A stretch of 64,000 nt of DNA from Macrostomum hystrix (GCA_950097015.1 CATNEN010000038.1:11119501-11183500), one strand, 5' to 3'; shown: positions 12,081-24,425, counted from the stretch's first letter. Numbers and translations: made by a program. The notes: generated by a model not told the origin, from the letters alone.

Positions 12081-12988
12081 AAGACAATGGATAAAAGTGC
12101 ATTATGAATGTTAAAGACCATGATTCGACAGCGTGATGAAGCTTTGATACTTCGTACTCATCCTCAGAAATGAATATTAGGTGCTAGAAGAAATGTTGAC
12201 TCCCAAATTCTTCTTTTTTGCCCGTCTTTTTGTTCTCGATTGCTCAAAAAATTCACCCGAAACCGTTAGGGGAGGAAGTTGCGATACATTGCGATGACGT
12301 CACTCATGGCTGATTTTGTGCAGAAATTGTATTTTCTAGAAATTTCTTTCACAAAAGCAGCCGATTCACCTGTAAAAAGGTATCCCCGCTTAGTTAACCA
12401 ACCCGATCCCCCTCGGCAGGTAGTGGCAAACTTTTATTTCAAATTTATTGTCTACTATCAGAAGAAGCATCTTCATTTGACAGGTTTTAAACTTCCTCGA
12501 CTATTGAGTTGGGAAAAGTGAGAAAAAGTATTCATTTTTTATACATTCTTCCTCAAATTTGATAAGCAGGAGAAATTGCCGAAAATGGAATCCTCACGTT
12601 TCGCAAGTGCACCAAATCTCTGATTGAAATTGAGCTGCGGTAATCTATCTATAATCTATAATACGATTGTTTTGGAAAAATATGAATATTTTTAAATCCA
12701 CGATACTTATAAGAGAATCACGATCCAGGGAAATATATTTTTGAAGCTAAATCTACGGCTGCTTAGAAAAACTGGTTCTGTCTAGGTCTGGCTTCGAATT
12801 TTAAACTAATAGTGACCTATATTTGCACTGCCCGATTTTAATTATCGAAGTCAGATCGGGGTCACGTGACCTCCCTATACCAATCTATGGGTCAGGCACT
12901 CTTCCAGTACTAGCGAAGGGGGTCAAATACCTCGTAACCTTATCTAATAGCTAATAATAATATTAATTGCTCACACCTGATTTAGTTG
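12081..12988. other. Unique AT-rich spacer
   Basis: No supported gene. An 80-codon plus frame at 12279-12521 has no family signature. Confidence 0.4.
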
Positions 12989-13256
12989 GGCCAGATGTGC
13001 AGCCGACAGCACAGCCGCAGCTAATGCGCGGCGCATCTGAAGGCTGCGTACAGTTCAGTCCATGGACAGGGGGGACGCCACACCCACCCTCGATTACCTC
13101 ATCAGATGCTGGTACCCATTTAACAGCTGGGTGAACTGAAGCAATGCAGAGTTTGGTGTTTTGCTAAAGGACACAAATTGTTCCAGTGGAGTCGGGAATC
13201 GAACCCCCGACCTTCAAGTCGTGAGTCCGACGCTCTAACCACTAGGCTACAACATC
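12989..13256 (-). mobile_element. tRNA-derived SINE, copy 1
   Basis: Read on the minus strand, this element starts with a tRNA-like head: A-box-like TAGCCTAGTGGTTAGAG at 13233-13249 and a perfect B-box GGTTCGATTCC at 13195-13205. This is the arrangement of an internal RNA polymerase III promoter. The body runs to about 12989. A second copy at 60247-60505 matches along nearly the whole length, which shows this is a dispersed family and not a tRNA gene. Confidence 0.85.
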
Positions 13257-14739
13257 CTTGTCAGGTGACCAAAAAAGTACACTTAAAAAAACGGTTAAGG
13301 GTTTGTGACCACCTAGTTAATAACAGATTCGTCAGTACTTCGCAGTAACTGAGCTGACAGCTCAAGCAAAGAATGAGTTCAATATTGCACAGGGCTATAA
13401 TACGAGCTCGTAATTGCGCGAAACACACGGTTGAGTATTAAAAATCTCATTAACAGTTTTGGAGAGGTAAATAAAACGGCTGCATGGGCTGTCTATGGAG
13501 CTGAGCAGCAGCAGCAGCTGTACAGTCACACACGTGGGCAGTCAGGGGTGGTGGGTGGTTAGTTACCAACTTTCAGTTTGAGTTCTCAAGCTGAGCTCAC
13601 AGTCGGATTGGATTGCAGCTAAAAAATGCCCAAACTATTGACGAGATATTTAGCTTCCGATTGCAATTTAGCAACTAAAATCCTGCGCTATACCCGCTTG
13701 AATGCAATGTCAATTAGACAATGGAACTACTTAACGGACTTGTTTCCGTCAGAAATGAGGTGGCGATTGAGAATCCGTCGGCACCACCTGCAGCTGTCTC
13801 TGCGTGTGTGTGTGTGTGTGTGTGTGTTTGTGTGTGTGCTCAAAGTATTTTTATCGGATTTAGGAAGTTAAAAAGCCACTAAGCATTCATTAGAAGCTAA
13901 CTAAATAGGTGTGTTATCAGCTGGTGAAACTTTAGCTACTGACTGACTGGGATCCTGAAATGCTAACCGGAGTTTCCAGGTGTTTTGTTATAATGCTTGC
14001 GGGATAATTTCCGGTGTGGGGACCCTCACGAAAGCCGCCATGGTGCTAAGTCGAAAATGAAAAGGAAATATTTTATTTATTTCTAATGCCACTGCAAACT
14101 GTGTAAGCACTGAACAATGATAGATAACAGATACGAATATTTATTTATTTTATTTTAAATAATATTTATATAATATATATTTTAATAATGTATAAATATA
14201 TACCTTTGTAATATTAAATGATTTTTTCATACTTGACATTTGCTATGAACAAGCGATGCGATTGGAAAATTGATTGAATACTTTTTATCGGACAATCTCG
14301 CGGTGCTGTTTTGGGAGGAAAGTACAAAGATAGACTTTGACTAGAGGTTGCGAAATCTCAGTGAGTTCAGATGCATTTAAAAGACAGGGGGATAATTTTA
14401 GGAAAAAAATTTACGAGCAAGAAAAAACAATGCCAAAGGGCAATGCATTGAAATCAATAAGCATTTCACTTTTTGTTCACGTCAAAGTATTACAGCAACA
14501 TTTTTCTGAAGTAGATAATTAGGGTTAGAATTGCTTTGAACATTGGAACAAAGAATTTCAGTGTGTTGTACATATAGACATAAGATGTGTGAGACACTTC
14601 AGGCTGAAGCATTTGGTGACCAATTCTACAAGCTCCACGCATTGTGACGGATGGCTCTAGCCAATTTCAGGAGAGGAAATTGCATAACTAATCAAAACAA
14701 ACAAACAAACAAACAAAGCAATTTATGTTCTTTCCACAA
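13257..14739. other. Spacer downstream of the Six3/6 gene
   Basis: It holds a (TG)n microsatellite at about 13803-13838, a very AT-rich stretch at about 14130-14220 and (CAAA)n just before the stop codon of the neighbouring gene (14698-14716). No supported gene. Part of it should be 3' untranslated sequence of the minus-strand homeobox gene. Confidence 0.45.
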
Positions 14740-15580
14740 TTAATCTTTTCTTGGTCTCTTTGCCAGCGACCAATCTATGGCGTGATGGTCCGGCGTTGAC
14801 AGAGCCATCGATGTCATCGGCGTCTGCGGCAGCTGAGGCAGCAGCGGAGGCAGCGTTGTCGACGGCGGCAGCTGCAGATGCGGCGGCGGCGGCAGCGGCG
14901 GCGGCGGAGGCGGCGGCGGCAGCTGCAGGCCGCACTCGGCTAAGCGGCTCAGGACTCCATGGTGCGCGGCTGCCGCGGCGGCGCCACCACCGAGGCCGGC
15001 CAGCATGGGGAATCGGCCGTAGAAGGCCATCGCCGCTGCCGCCGCGGCTGCGGCTGCGGCAGCCGAGGCTGTCGAAGAGTTCGGCTCGCATGGCGCTGAG
15101 GAAATCGGCGCCGTGGCGGTGATGGACGAAGTCAGCAAAGACGACACCGGGAACAACGGTATGGCCTTGCGCTTCAGCGAACAGTCGATAGGCAGCTGGG
15201 AGCCCCCGCCACCAATGCTGCCACTAGGAGTGCCTTCGCAGTGTTCGCCAGCTGGCCTCTGCTGGCGCCTACGTCGATGCTGCCGCTGCTGCAGGCGCTG
15301 ACTGTCGCCGCTGTCAACCTCGCCATCGTCGTTGTCATCGTTGGCGTTGGCGCTGGCGGGTTCGTCGTCCTTGTCCGACTCCACGTCGAGCCAACTGTCG
15401 TCCTCTTCGCCGTCGACATTCTCGCCGGCGCTGACACCGACGCCGCCCACTCCGGCGCGCCCGCCAACCCGGCGCAGATAGTCGACATCATCGTCGTCAT
15501 CATCGTCCTCGACGTCGGACTTTGAAGGTCCGCCGTCACCGTCCAAGTTGTTCGAGTCGCACGAATTAGCGCCGTGTAAT
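14740..15580 (-). CDS. Six3/6-type homeobox gene, C-terminal exon
   Basis: This exon continues the SIX-homeobox exon at 22205-23043. The acceptor CTCGCAG/ATTAC after 15581 joins in phase 2 to the upstream donor AACAG/GTGAGC, giving KNRLHGANS, close to the KNRLQ that follows the homeodomain in Six3/6 proteins. It encodes about 280 residues ending in TAA at 14740-14742. Visible features are an acidic run (EDDDDDDD), poly-Gln/Arg and poly-Ala tracts, poly-Pro, and two related motifs: PIDCSLKRK at 15166-15192 and the C-terminal AIDWSLAKRPRKD. The tail is low-complexity, as expected of a transcription-factor activation or repression region. Antisense frames over it are shadows. Confidence 0.85.
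15166..15192 (-). other. PxDLS-like corepressor motif in the Six3/6 tail
   Basis: The encoded PIDCSLKRK resembles the CtBP-binding consensus PxDLS, with Cys in place of Leu. A second copy, AIDWSLAKRP, ends the protein. The similarity is visible; the binding role is an inference. Confidence 0.35.
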
Positions 15581-15619
15581 CTGCGAGGCGAGAGAAATGT
15601 ACTTTTATTTCACTTCACC

Positions 15620-15756
15620 GAGATGTCTATGGCACGAGATGTCTATGGCACGAGATGTCTATGGCACGAGATGTCTATGGCACGAGATGTCTATGGCATG
15701 AGACGTCTATGGCAGAGATGTTTAAGGCGCGAGATGTCTATGGCACGAGATGTCTA
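15620..15756. repeat. Short tandem array in the intron, 16-bp unit
   Basis: About eight copies of CTATGGCACGAGATGT with single-base and indel variants. It lies inside the Six3/6 intron, about 40 bases from the acceptor of the last exon. Confidence 0.9.
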
Positions 15757-16834
15757 AGAGTCAGATTCTATATAGCCATGTTAAAAGCCTCAGTCTCGAA
15801 AATACGGATTCGCATTGCATTCGCAAAGTAAGTAATAATAATATACAGTGATTGAGTAAACACAAACACGATGATGAAGATGATAATGGCTCCCTTGCCC
15901 AAGAAGTGTGGACTGCTTTCATACGGCAGTTCCGAAAAGCAGATTGCCCCCCCCCCTACCCCGATATCTAGCCGTGAAGTGACTTGATTGTTGTTGACAC
16001 TAAGGGATCGAGTTCTGCTTCAGTTTGTGCGGCTCAGCTTACACGCCGCAGCCTTCGAACTGTCTCTCGCATTTCACTATCCATCTGATTCTCGCTCTGT
16101 GTGTGTCTGTCGAGTGTCTCTCCAATTTTTTTATTATCATATCCTGGTCAGTCACAATGTGACGCCTTCTAGATGCTTCTGACTCCGCGACTGCTTTCTG
16201 CGGCCGGGACAGACCCGACAAAGACGGAACCAACCAACAACACGGATGTTGTAAGTGGATGATGAGACTTGATGGGCAGCTTAATTTACAATATGGAACA
16301 GGAAGTGGTTCAATTCAACACTTTCACTGCACCTAGGACTATTTATCCTCTTAATTTTATCCTCTTAATTTTTCATTTAAAGCTTTACTTAAATATATAC
16401 TTAGAGATTTTGAAAAAAAGCCAAGGCTTTCTTAGAATCGCGCAAAAGTGTGTTCTCAATTTCCCAATTTCACAGCTCACTAAAATCCCAACAAAAAATG
16501 CATTCTCCCTTAGCGCATTGGACCACTGGGTCCCAAGAAATAATATAGGGAAGATTTTTTGTGTCTCAATTTCTTTTTCATAGAAATGAAGAATTAACTG
16601 CCAACTTTGAGATTGCTTCTGACACTTGACAGCCAAAATAGAAGTACTTGAATAGTGTAATGCGACCCAGATTATATTTGGACCCAACACCTGTGACTGT
16701 ATGGGCCATGATCTTTGTAAATTGAGCATTTTTTTAATAATGGGATTATAACTTATGGCTATCTTCTCTTCAGGAAGTTGAAGAACCTTAAACTAGTTTA
16801 TTAAATATGCTGACACCTTAACACTTTACCCAAC
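15757..16834. other. Unique intronic DNA of the Six3/6 gene
   Basis: No repeat or RNA gene seen. Frames of 64-114 codons on both strands lack any signature. Confidence 0.4.
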
Positions 16835-17925
16835 CCCTACTAACAAATCTACCCTACTAACAAATCTACCCTACTGACATATCTACCCTACTAACTAATC
16901 TACCCTACTGACAAATCTACTCTACTGACATATCTACCCTACTAACAAATCTACCCTACTGACAAATCTACTCTACTGACATATCTACTCTACTGACAAA
17001 TCTACCCTACTGACATATCTACCCTACTGACATATCTACTCTACTGACATATCTACCCTACTAACTAATCTACCCTACTGACAAATCTACCCTACTGACA
17101 TATCTACCCTACTAACTAATCTACCCTACTGACAAATCTACCCTACTGACATATCTACCCTACTGACAAGTCTACCCTACTGAGAAGTCTACCCTACTAA
17201 CTAATCTACCCTACTGACAAATCTACCCTACTGACATATCTACCCTACTGACAAATCTACTCTACTGACAAATCTACCCTACTGACATATCTACCATACT
17301 AACTAATCTACCCTACTGACAAATCTACCCTACTGACATATCTACCCTACTAACTAATCTACCCTACTGACAAGTCTACCCTACTAACTAATCTACCCTA
17401 CTGACAAATCTACCCTACTGACATATCTACCCTACTAACTAATCTACCCTACTGACAAATCTACCCTACTGACATATCTACCCTACTGACAAATCTACCC
17501 TACTGACAAATCTACCCTACTGACATATCTACCATACTAACTAATCTACCCTACTGACAAATCTACCCTACTGACATATCTACCCTACTAACTAATCTAC
17601 CCTACTGACAAATCTACCCTACTGACATATCTACCCTACTGACAAGTCTACCCTACTAACTAATCTACCCTACTGACAAATCTACCCTACTGACATATCT
17701 ACCCTACTAACTAATCTACCCTACTGACAAATCTACCCTACTGACATATCTACCCTACTGACATATCTACCCTACTGACATATCTACCCTACTGACATAT
17801 CTACCCTACTAACTAATCTACCCTACTGACAAATCTACTCTACTGACATATCTACCCTACTGACAAATCTACCCTACTGACAAATCTACCCTACTGACAT
17901 ATCTACCCTACTGACAAATCTACTT
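16835..17925. repeat. Intronic satellite, 17-bp unit in 51-bp trimers
   Basis: About 64 copies of the 17-bp unit CTACCCTACTGACAAAT. Three variants, ending in ACAAAT, ACATAT and ACTAAT, often follow one another in order, which makes a 51-bp higher-order repeat. It lies inside the large intron of the Six3/6 gene. Confidence 0.95.
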
Positions 17926-19059
17926 TTGCCAGTATATTGGCAAATATGACAAATCTACTGACTGCCCCGACTAACTGACTTCAGATAATCAATTATCAGG
18001 AATCCAATGTGACTTTAGTTTCGCAATCTTTATCCCTCTTGTCCAAGTGTAGCAATAAACAAGTTTTTTTTTAAATTATGCTAACCTAATTGCCGTGCCT
18101 TGAGTACTATGCTCAGGTGTTATAAGCATCGCGAGAGCCGCTTTGTGAAGTATAGAGTGACATGTAATCTATGTCAGGCTCATGCTTTTCTGACACCCAA
18201 TTTTGCAACTCTCTTTAATATACTCCCTATACTCAACAGGTAATAATCCCAACTCATTGTCAGATTACTAACACCACACAGGCATTTGCAGCTGAGCCTT
18301 AATAACAGGGATTCTCATCCCTTCCCGAAGTAAATTTTTCGTCTACAACTAACAGTCACGTTCTCCTATAATAAAACCGATCCTCACAACATTTTCCCAT
18401 TTCCTCAAGTCGCCAATCACGAAATCGAGAAGTTGAAGCTGTCACACCTGCTATATTATTGAATAATTTGACAAACGGAATACTTAAATCTAATCTCTAG
18501 ATTTTGATTAAATTATATATGGGAATCAAGAAACTGTGTTAGCGATAAATGCGATAAATTAAAAAATCCCAATCTTGTACACATATATAGCTAATGTTTC
18601 TTATGTACACACACACACACACAGTCAGATGAAAATTTGGCCAGCAATTAATAATTGATTATTTGAATAGTCGGGGGTATGGGTCGAAGCATACAGCAAG
18701 TGTTGGTGTCTATATTAACCCGCGCCAATTGGGGTAGGGGGGGAATGCCTTAGTTTTATGCTGAGAAGCATTGGCGGTATATTGAGTAGCGTTTTTAGAA
18801 ATGATTGACAGGTTAGCAACTATTGTTGCATGGAGACTGGCAAGGTGTGAATGGCAATTTTACTGCAGAAGTGAGCAGGGATTTATTACTAAATTTCTTA
18901 GTTGAGCACTTCTTGAGCAGTTTCTGACCCTGTTGGAATGTAAAATGTTGTTTTTAATGACTTTAATTTCAAGGAACATGTCCCCATGTTTTTTAAATAG
19001 ACACAAAATTCTTGTAAAACGAAAATTTCCCTTTTTTGGAAAATGACACTCGTTTTCAT
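17926..19059. other. Unique intronic DNA
   Basis: It contains a (CA)n run near 18608-18622. No supported exon. Confidence 0.4.
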
Positions 19060-19190
19060 AGAAATGACACTAATTTCTTTGAAACTACACAAATGTATTA
19101 GAAACTATAGCAATTTCTTAGAAATAAAACTTTTTTCTTAGAAACGTCCCCCATTTCTTAGAAACAACACTTGTTTCTTAGATGCGGCAC
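19060..19190. repeat. Degenerate repeat, TTTCTTAGAAA core
   Basis: About six degenerate copies, spaced about 20-22 bp, of a unit containing TTTCTTAGAAA. The same core forms the larger array at 25.37-26.07 kb, so the two are probably related. Confidence 0.6.
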
Positions 19191-19276
19191 CATTTATAAC
19201 AGGGGTCGGCAAACTCGTGCCCGCGAGCCCTCGAAGCTCCCAAATCCGGCCCGTTGCCCCTTCTGACATCTACAGT

Positions 19277-19880
19277 GTCCTGTTTTATCTCTCCCGTGTC
19301 TCATCGCTCTCGTGTCTAATCTCTCCTGTGTCTCATCTCTCCCGTGTCTCATCTCTCCCGTGTCTAATCCTGTGTCTCATCTCTCCCGTGTCTAATCCTG
19401 TGTCTCATCTCTCCCGTGTCTAATCTCTCCCCTGTCTTATCTCTCCCGTGTCTCATCTCTCCCGTGTCTAATCTCTCCCCTGTCTTATCTCTCCCGTGTC
19501 TCATCTCTCTCGTGTATCATCTTTCCGTGTCTAATCTCTTCCGTGTCTAATCTCTCCTGTGTCTAATCTCTACCCTGTCTTATCTCTCCCGTGTCTCATC
19601 TCTCCCGTGTCTAATCTCTCCCGTGTCTCATCTCTCTCGTGTATCATCTTTCCGTGTCTAATCTCTTCCGTGTCTAATCTCTCCTGTGTCTAATCTCTAC
19701 CCTGTCTTATCTCTCCCGTGTCTCATCTCTCCCGTGTCTAATCTCTCCCGTGTCTCATCTCTCTCGTGTATCATCTTTCCGTGTCTAATCTCTTCCGTGT
19801 CTAATCTCTCCTGTGTCTCATCTTCTTCCGTGTCTAATCTCTCCCGTGTCTCATCTCTTCCCTATCTCATATTTATACAG
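19277..19880. repeat. Intronic satellite, 16-bp TCTCCCGTGTCTCATC family
   Basis: The 16-bp unit ATCTCTCCCGTGTCTA and its CTC variant are arranged in a higher-order period of about 110 bp that includes TCTCGTGTATCATCTTTCCG. The unit is the same as in the array at 1.9-2.56 kb. Confidence 0.95.
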
Positions 19881-21071
19881 TCAATGCGGTCCCGCTGTCG
19901 TCTTTTAGGTTCTCTCTTTGGCCCGCCAGCAAATAAGTTTGCCTACCCCTAATTTATAAGAATGACAACGATTTCAACAAGAGACATGACAAACAGTTCT
20001 AAAAGTGGCAGCCATTGGAGTTTATTATAAGAATGTACTACTAATTACTAAAAAGGCCAAACTTTCTAAGGACCAACTGAGGCAATATTTTTGATTTATC
20101 AGAATGGCACATAATTTCGCAACACAGTCAGTTATCAGTAATAATTGCGTCACAGAATACCTCATGCCCTCATCAAACGCAAAAATTTTAAACTCAATTA
20201 TCGCAGCCATGTAGCGTGATTGAAATACAGGATTTATATATAAGCATGGAGAACAGTTTAAATAGATGTCCCATATGACAATATGAGCTTCGAGTGGATA
20301 ATAATAATAATACTAATATTATTATTCAATATGGGCCGTGTTGTGAGACCACCAACAGTGAGTCCCCTAGTGAGATAACCCGACTCCGTTTGCCATATGC
20401 TCAACAATGCGGGCGCAGGCTTCGGCCATAGACTATTAACACATTGGTTCCTTCACTCTCCGCTGCCATGTGGAATTCGAACTGGGTGCACCATGGGGGG
20501 GTTACCCGGCATGTTCTCACAATGGGGAGGCTCAGATACCAGCTCATATCCTGCCCAATGCTCTATATATCTAGATGATAAGGTGAGAGGTTTCAATAAA
20601 TGCTGTAATTATTACTGTCACGACATTTGCTTTGTCGTTCGGTTGAATTAGAACATTTTCCCTACAGATAATATGATGAAATTTAAAATTTGAAATAGCT
20701 TAATTCACAGAGATATTATAATAGAATTATGTATGTTAGACTGCATCTGTTGATATTATTACATAGAATTCGAGTCACTGCTTGTTCGTATTGGCTAGAA
20801 AGGAATTATGTTAAATAAGTGTGTAACTTAGACAAGTTAAGTTTCTAAGCGGATGTTGCCAATCAAACTGCAAAGCCAAACCAAACTTCAACAAAAGCGC
20901 AAGACAATGACCACCCACCACTTTCACCAGAAGCTGCAGAACCCCCCGCCAGCTGTTGTCATGTGCAGCAGTCGTTTTTTTTCATGCATGGGGCATTGTT
21001 CTTAGCTAACACTCTCACTCACTTCAGTCTAGCCACCTTGTGTGTCTAACACGCCGCTTCTGAAGCCATCG

Positions 21072-21109
<38 letters not shown>

Positions 21110-21867
21110 GCAGCAGCTAAATCTTGTCTTTCCTGTTTCCCTTAACGCCATCTCTATATAGCTCCACGCAATGCACACTTGAGTATAGTGGAAAAAAGCC
21201 AAAAAAAAGAAGAATTTGAATTCATTTTTAGTGTTTCTTGGCTCTTGTTATTTTTGCTGTTGTTCAACGCGCGAGAACTCCAATATAGAGTTTGGATGCT
21301 GGCGTCACAGTGTCTGCTAATGCGTATGCAGCTAAATAGTGTTGAACACACTACACACTAGCGCCATTTATGCATGCTTTCAATGTAAATTGTCGCAATT
21401 GTCATTTAGAATGAAGATGAGTTTTGTCTCTTAATACGCAGTGTATAATAATACACTTTAAAGCTGAGCAAGTGTGGAGATCCATGCATAGCTATAGATT
21501 AGCATGCATCTGTCCCGTTGTGTATTAGTTTTAACCCCTGCAGCTCCTACCTGCCATATTATTATCATTAAATGATTCCTAATTTTACATTGAATACACA
21601 TTTCTAGACAATTGAGATTTGTTATAGTGATACGCATATAGATGAAGTGTATCATTCATTCGAAGTATTCTCTGTCGAAGGACTCAAGTGCCCCCCCCCA
21701 GCTCAACTTGCAAGCAGCAGTTGCAGGGACAGTGCAGAGCACTGAAATTGATGCAGCTGTCACTGTGTTTCAAGGTAAATCAATTCTGCAGCTTTGACAT
21801 GTCAGCAGAACCTATGCTGCCTATTTTTGTTTGCCATGTTACACTGAGGCTTTTAATAGCAAACTGT
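19881..21867. other. Intronic DNA of the Six3/6 gene with a CAG microsatellite
   Basis: A (CAG)n tract with one CAA interruption lies at about 21072-21118. The stretch at about 20330-20580 contains TGGAATTCGAACTGG, which resembles a degenerate reversed B-box, so an old SINE is possible there. No supported exon. Confidence 0.4.
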
Positions 21868-22115
21868 GCTACTGTGGGCATGAGCGTCGGACTCACGAGT
21901 TGAAGGTCGGGGGTTCGATTCCAGACTCCAATGCAACAATTTGGGTCCATTACCAAGACAATAAAATTCTGCTTTGCTTCGATACAGATAATGATAAGGA
22001 ATTAATAAGAATAATCATAATAGTTGCAGGAGGGCTGCGGGCAATGGTACATCATTTGGTGACACTAGACCCGCAGTCAGCGAGGAGGCAATTCTGCCCA
22101 TTCCGCTGACTCCTG
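21868..22115 (+). mobile_element. tRNA-derived SINE, copy 2
   Basis: The head contains GAGCGTCGGACTCACGA, then a perfect B-box GGTTCGATTCC at 21912-21922, matching the head of the copy at 12989-13256 in the opposite orientation. The 3' part differs and ends with GCTGACTCCTGAG, which also occurs near 39.79 kb and 48.68 kb. It is intronic, about 100 bases from the donor of the homeobox exon. Confidence 0.75.
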
Positions 22116-22204
22116 AGCGGAAATATCCTAACTTTGATCCACCAGATCCCAAACCCAATTAGCGACTATGAAAATGCGACTTATATCAAAATTGTTAGGC
22201 TCAC

Positions 22205-23043
22205 CTGTTCTTAGCGGCCGCAGCCCGGTCCCTCTGTCGGCGGTTCTTGAACCAGTTGCCAACCTGCGTTGGCGTCAAGCCGGTAGCCGCTGCCAACTCT
22301 CTCTTCTTCGCCGGATTGGGATACGGGTCCTGCAGGTACCACTCGCGCAGCAGACCCCTGGTCCTCTCCTTGAAGCAGTGAGTCTTCTGCTCGCCATCCC
22401 AGATGGTCCTTGGCATCGGGTACTTCTTGCGGACCCGGTACTTGTCCACCGGGCCGAGCGGGCGACCACGGAGTTTCTCGGCCTCCAAATAGTGCGCCTC
22501 CAGCCAGAGAGTCTGCAGCTTGGCGTGCGAGTCCTTGCCGAAGTGGTGCAGCTCCATGAGGTGGTACATCTCCCGGTAGTTGCCGGTGTGAAAGGCGACA
22601 ATGGCTCGGGCGCGCAGGATGGACTCCTGGCGATTCAGCGCCTCCCACAGCAGCGGGTTGGCTGGCAGGGACCACAGGAATCTGCCGAGGCGCTCGATGT
22701 CGCCGGATTCTTCGAGGGTCTCGCAGACACGGCCAACCTGATCCGGGCTGAACTGCAGCGATGGCAGCGGAGGCGGCAGAAAGAATGGCGGCAGCTGCGG
22801 CGGCGGCTGCGGCTGCGGCGGCGGCTGCTGTAAAGGCGGAGATTGCTGCTGAGGTGAGGTCTGCGGCGGCGAATGCTGGTGCTGCTGCTGTTGCGGTGGT
22901 GACTGCTGCTGCATTCCAACCAGCTGTTGCAGTGCCAATTTCCTGTCCTTCATCAGCTCATGAAAGAGCCTCTCTGTGTGGTTGTCCAGCTTTCTCAATC
23001 GATGAGTTTTCGGGGGCAAGAAGAAACAATTGCTGTCGCGAGG
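22205..23043 (-). CDS. Six3/6 (optix-type) homeobox transcription factor, SIX-homeodomain exon
   Basis: The exon encodes a nuclear DNA-binding protein of the SIX class. In order it has a helical N-terminal segment ([18 protein letters not shown]), a Gln/Pro-rich linker, a SIX domain ([20 protein letters not shown] to [12 protein letters not shown]) and a complete homeodomain. The arm [17 protein letters not shown] and helix 3 [17 protein letters not shown] are diagnostic of Six3/6 rather than Six1/2 or Six4/5. The donor AACAG/GTGAGC lies after 22205. The start is unresolved: the frame is open to a TAACAG acceptor at 23044-23050, so a further 5' exon is likely; the first in-frame ATG is at 22953. 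Known family members pattern anterior head, brain and eyes, often as Groucho-dependent repressors. Confidence 0.93.
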
Positions 23044-23149
23044 CTGTTAACTTATTGAATAAGGAGGCAGTTTTTTAGCGAAAAACAGGGAAAGCGCTAT
23101 TTAGGAGAATCATTTCTTTGGGGTTGGGGGGCGATGCCGAGGGTTGGCG

Positions 23150-23345
23150 CCTCACGCTGACTGGAAGTCGGCGGTTCCACTCCTCATTGGCTGCTGCCCG
23201 ACCTGGGGACACCGCCGCGTCTCCCTAGGGCTGCCTCTCGGACTGGCTGGCTGGCCATTGGCTGGCTTCGGGAGTTGGGGTGGCTGTGGCAGCAAGGCCT
23301 CCAAGCTAACGATCTCCAACCAATAGGAGCGGTTATATTCTGCCA
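23150..23345 (-). promoter_or_regulatory. CCAAT-box-rich segment upstream of the homeobox exon
   Basis: This GC-rich stretch carries ATTGGCTG at about 23186 and 23260 and CCAATAGG at about 23321, i.e. three CCAAT-type boxes on mixed strands. It lies 100-300 bases upstream of the Six3/6 exon. It could be a promoter, but the unresolved 5' end of the gene means it could also be intronic. Confidence 0.3.
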
Positions 23346-23413
23346 TGTTCAGAGCTTCATGGAAATTTCATGCTCAGAGACTCCCACCCGACTGCTTTGG
23401 GATGTTGTCATCG

Positions 23414-24425
23414 GGGAATCGGAGAAATGAATGAAGGAATCGGAGAAATGAATAAAGGAATCGGAGAAATGAATGAAGGAATCGGAGAAATGGATGAAGG
23501 AATCGGAGAAATGAATGAAGGAATCGGAGAAATGGATGAAGGAATCGGAGAAATAAATGAAGGAATCGGAGAAATGAATGAAGGAATCGGAGAAATGGAT
23601 GAAGGAATCGGAGAAATAAATGACGGAATCGGAGAAATGAATGAAGGAATCGGAGAAATGAATGAAGGAATCGGAGACATGAATGAAGGAATCGGAGAAA
23701 TGGATGAAGGAATCGGAGAAATGAATGAAGGAATCGGAGAAATGGATGAAGGAATCGGAGAAATAAATGAAGGAATCGGAGAAATGAATGAAGGAATCGG
23801 AGAAATGGATGAAGGAATCGGAGAAATAAATGACGGAATCGGAGAAATGAATGAAGGAATCGGAGAAATGAATGAAGGAATCGGAGACATGAATGAAGGA
23901 ATCGGAGAAACGGATGAAGGAATCGGAGAAATGAATGAAGGAATCGGAGAAATGGATGAAGGAATCGGAGAAATGGATGAAGGAATCGGAGAAATGAATG
24001 AAGGAATCGGAGAAATGGATGAAGGAATCGGAGAAATGAATGAAGGAATCGGAGAAATGAATGAAGGAATCGGAGAAATGGATGAAGGAATCGGAGAAAT
24101 GGATGAAGGAATCGGAGAAATGGATGAAGGAATCGGAGAAATGGATGAAGGAATCGGAGAAATGGATGAAGGAATCGGAGAAATGGATGAAGGAATCGGA
24201 GAAATGGATGAAGGAATCGGAGAAATGGATGAAGGAATCGGAGAAATGGATGAAGGAATCGGAGAAATGGATGAAGGAATCGGAGAAATGAATGAAGGAA
24301 TCGGAGAAATGGATGAAGGAATCGGAGAAATGGATGAAGGAATCGGAGAAATGGATGAAGGAATCGGAGAAATGAATGAAGGAATCGGAGAAATGGATGA
24401 AGGAATCGGAGAAATGAATGAAGGA
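23414..24425. repeat. Tandem array, 21-bp unit
   Basis: About 48 copies of a 21-bp unit (core GGAATCGGAGAAATGAATGA, with GGATGA and AAATAAATGA variants). Blocks of about 230 bp are duplicated. The period keeps frames open in both directions (GIGEMNE and SPIPSFI repeats); a 430-codon plus frame here is an artefact. Confidence 0.97.

Noticed and set aside
10426-12102. 558-codon minus-strand frame rich in LLLPPISVSS
   Set aside because: It is a direct translation of the 25-bp G-rich array. Two other overlapping minus frames give similar repeats, and there is no non-repetitive domain.
13190-13257. tRNA gene on the minus strand
   Set aside because: A- and B-boxes are present, but I cannot fold a complete cloverleaf, and the sequence continues into a body shared with another copy at 60.2 kb. 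A SINE explains it better.
14751-15525. Ala-rich plus-strand frames opposite the Six3/6 tail exon
   Set aside because: They are antisense shadows of GC-rich trinucleotide runs.
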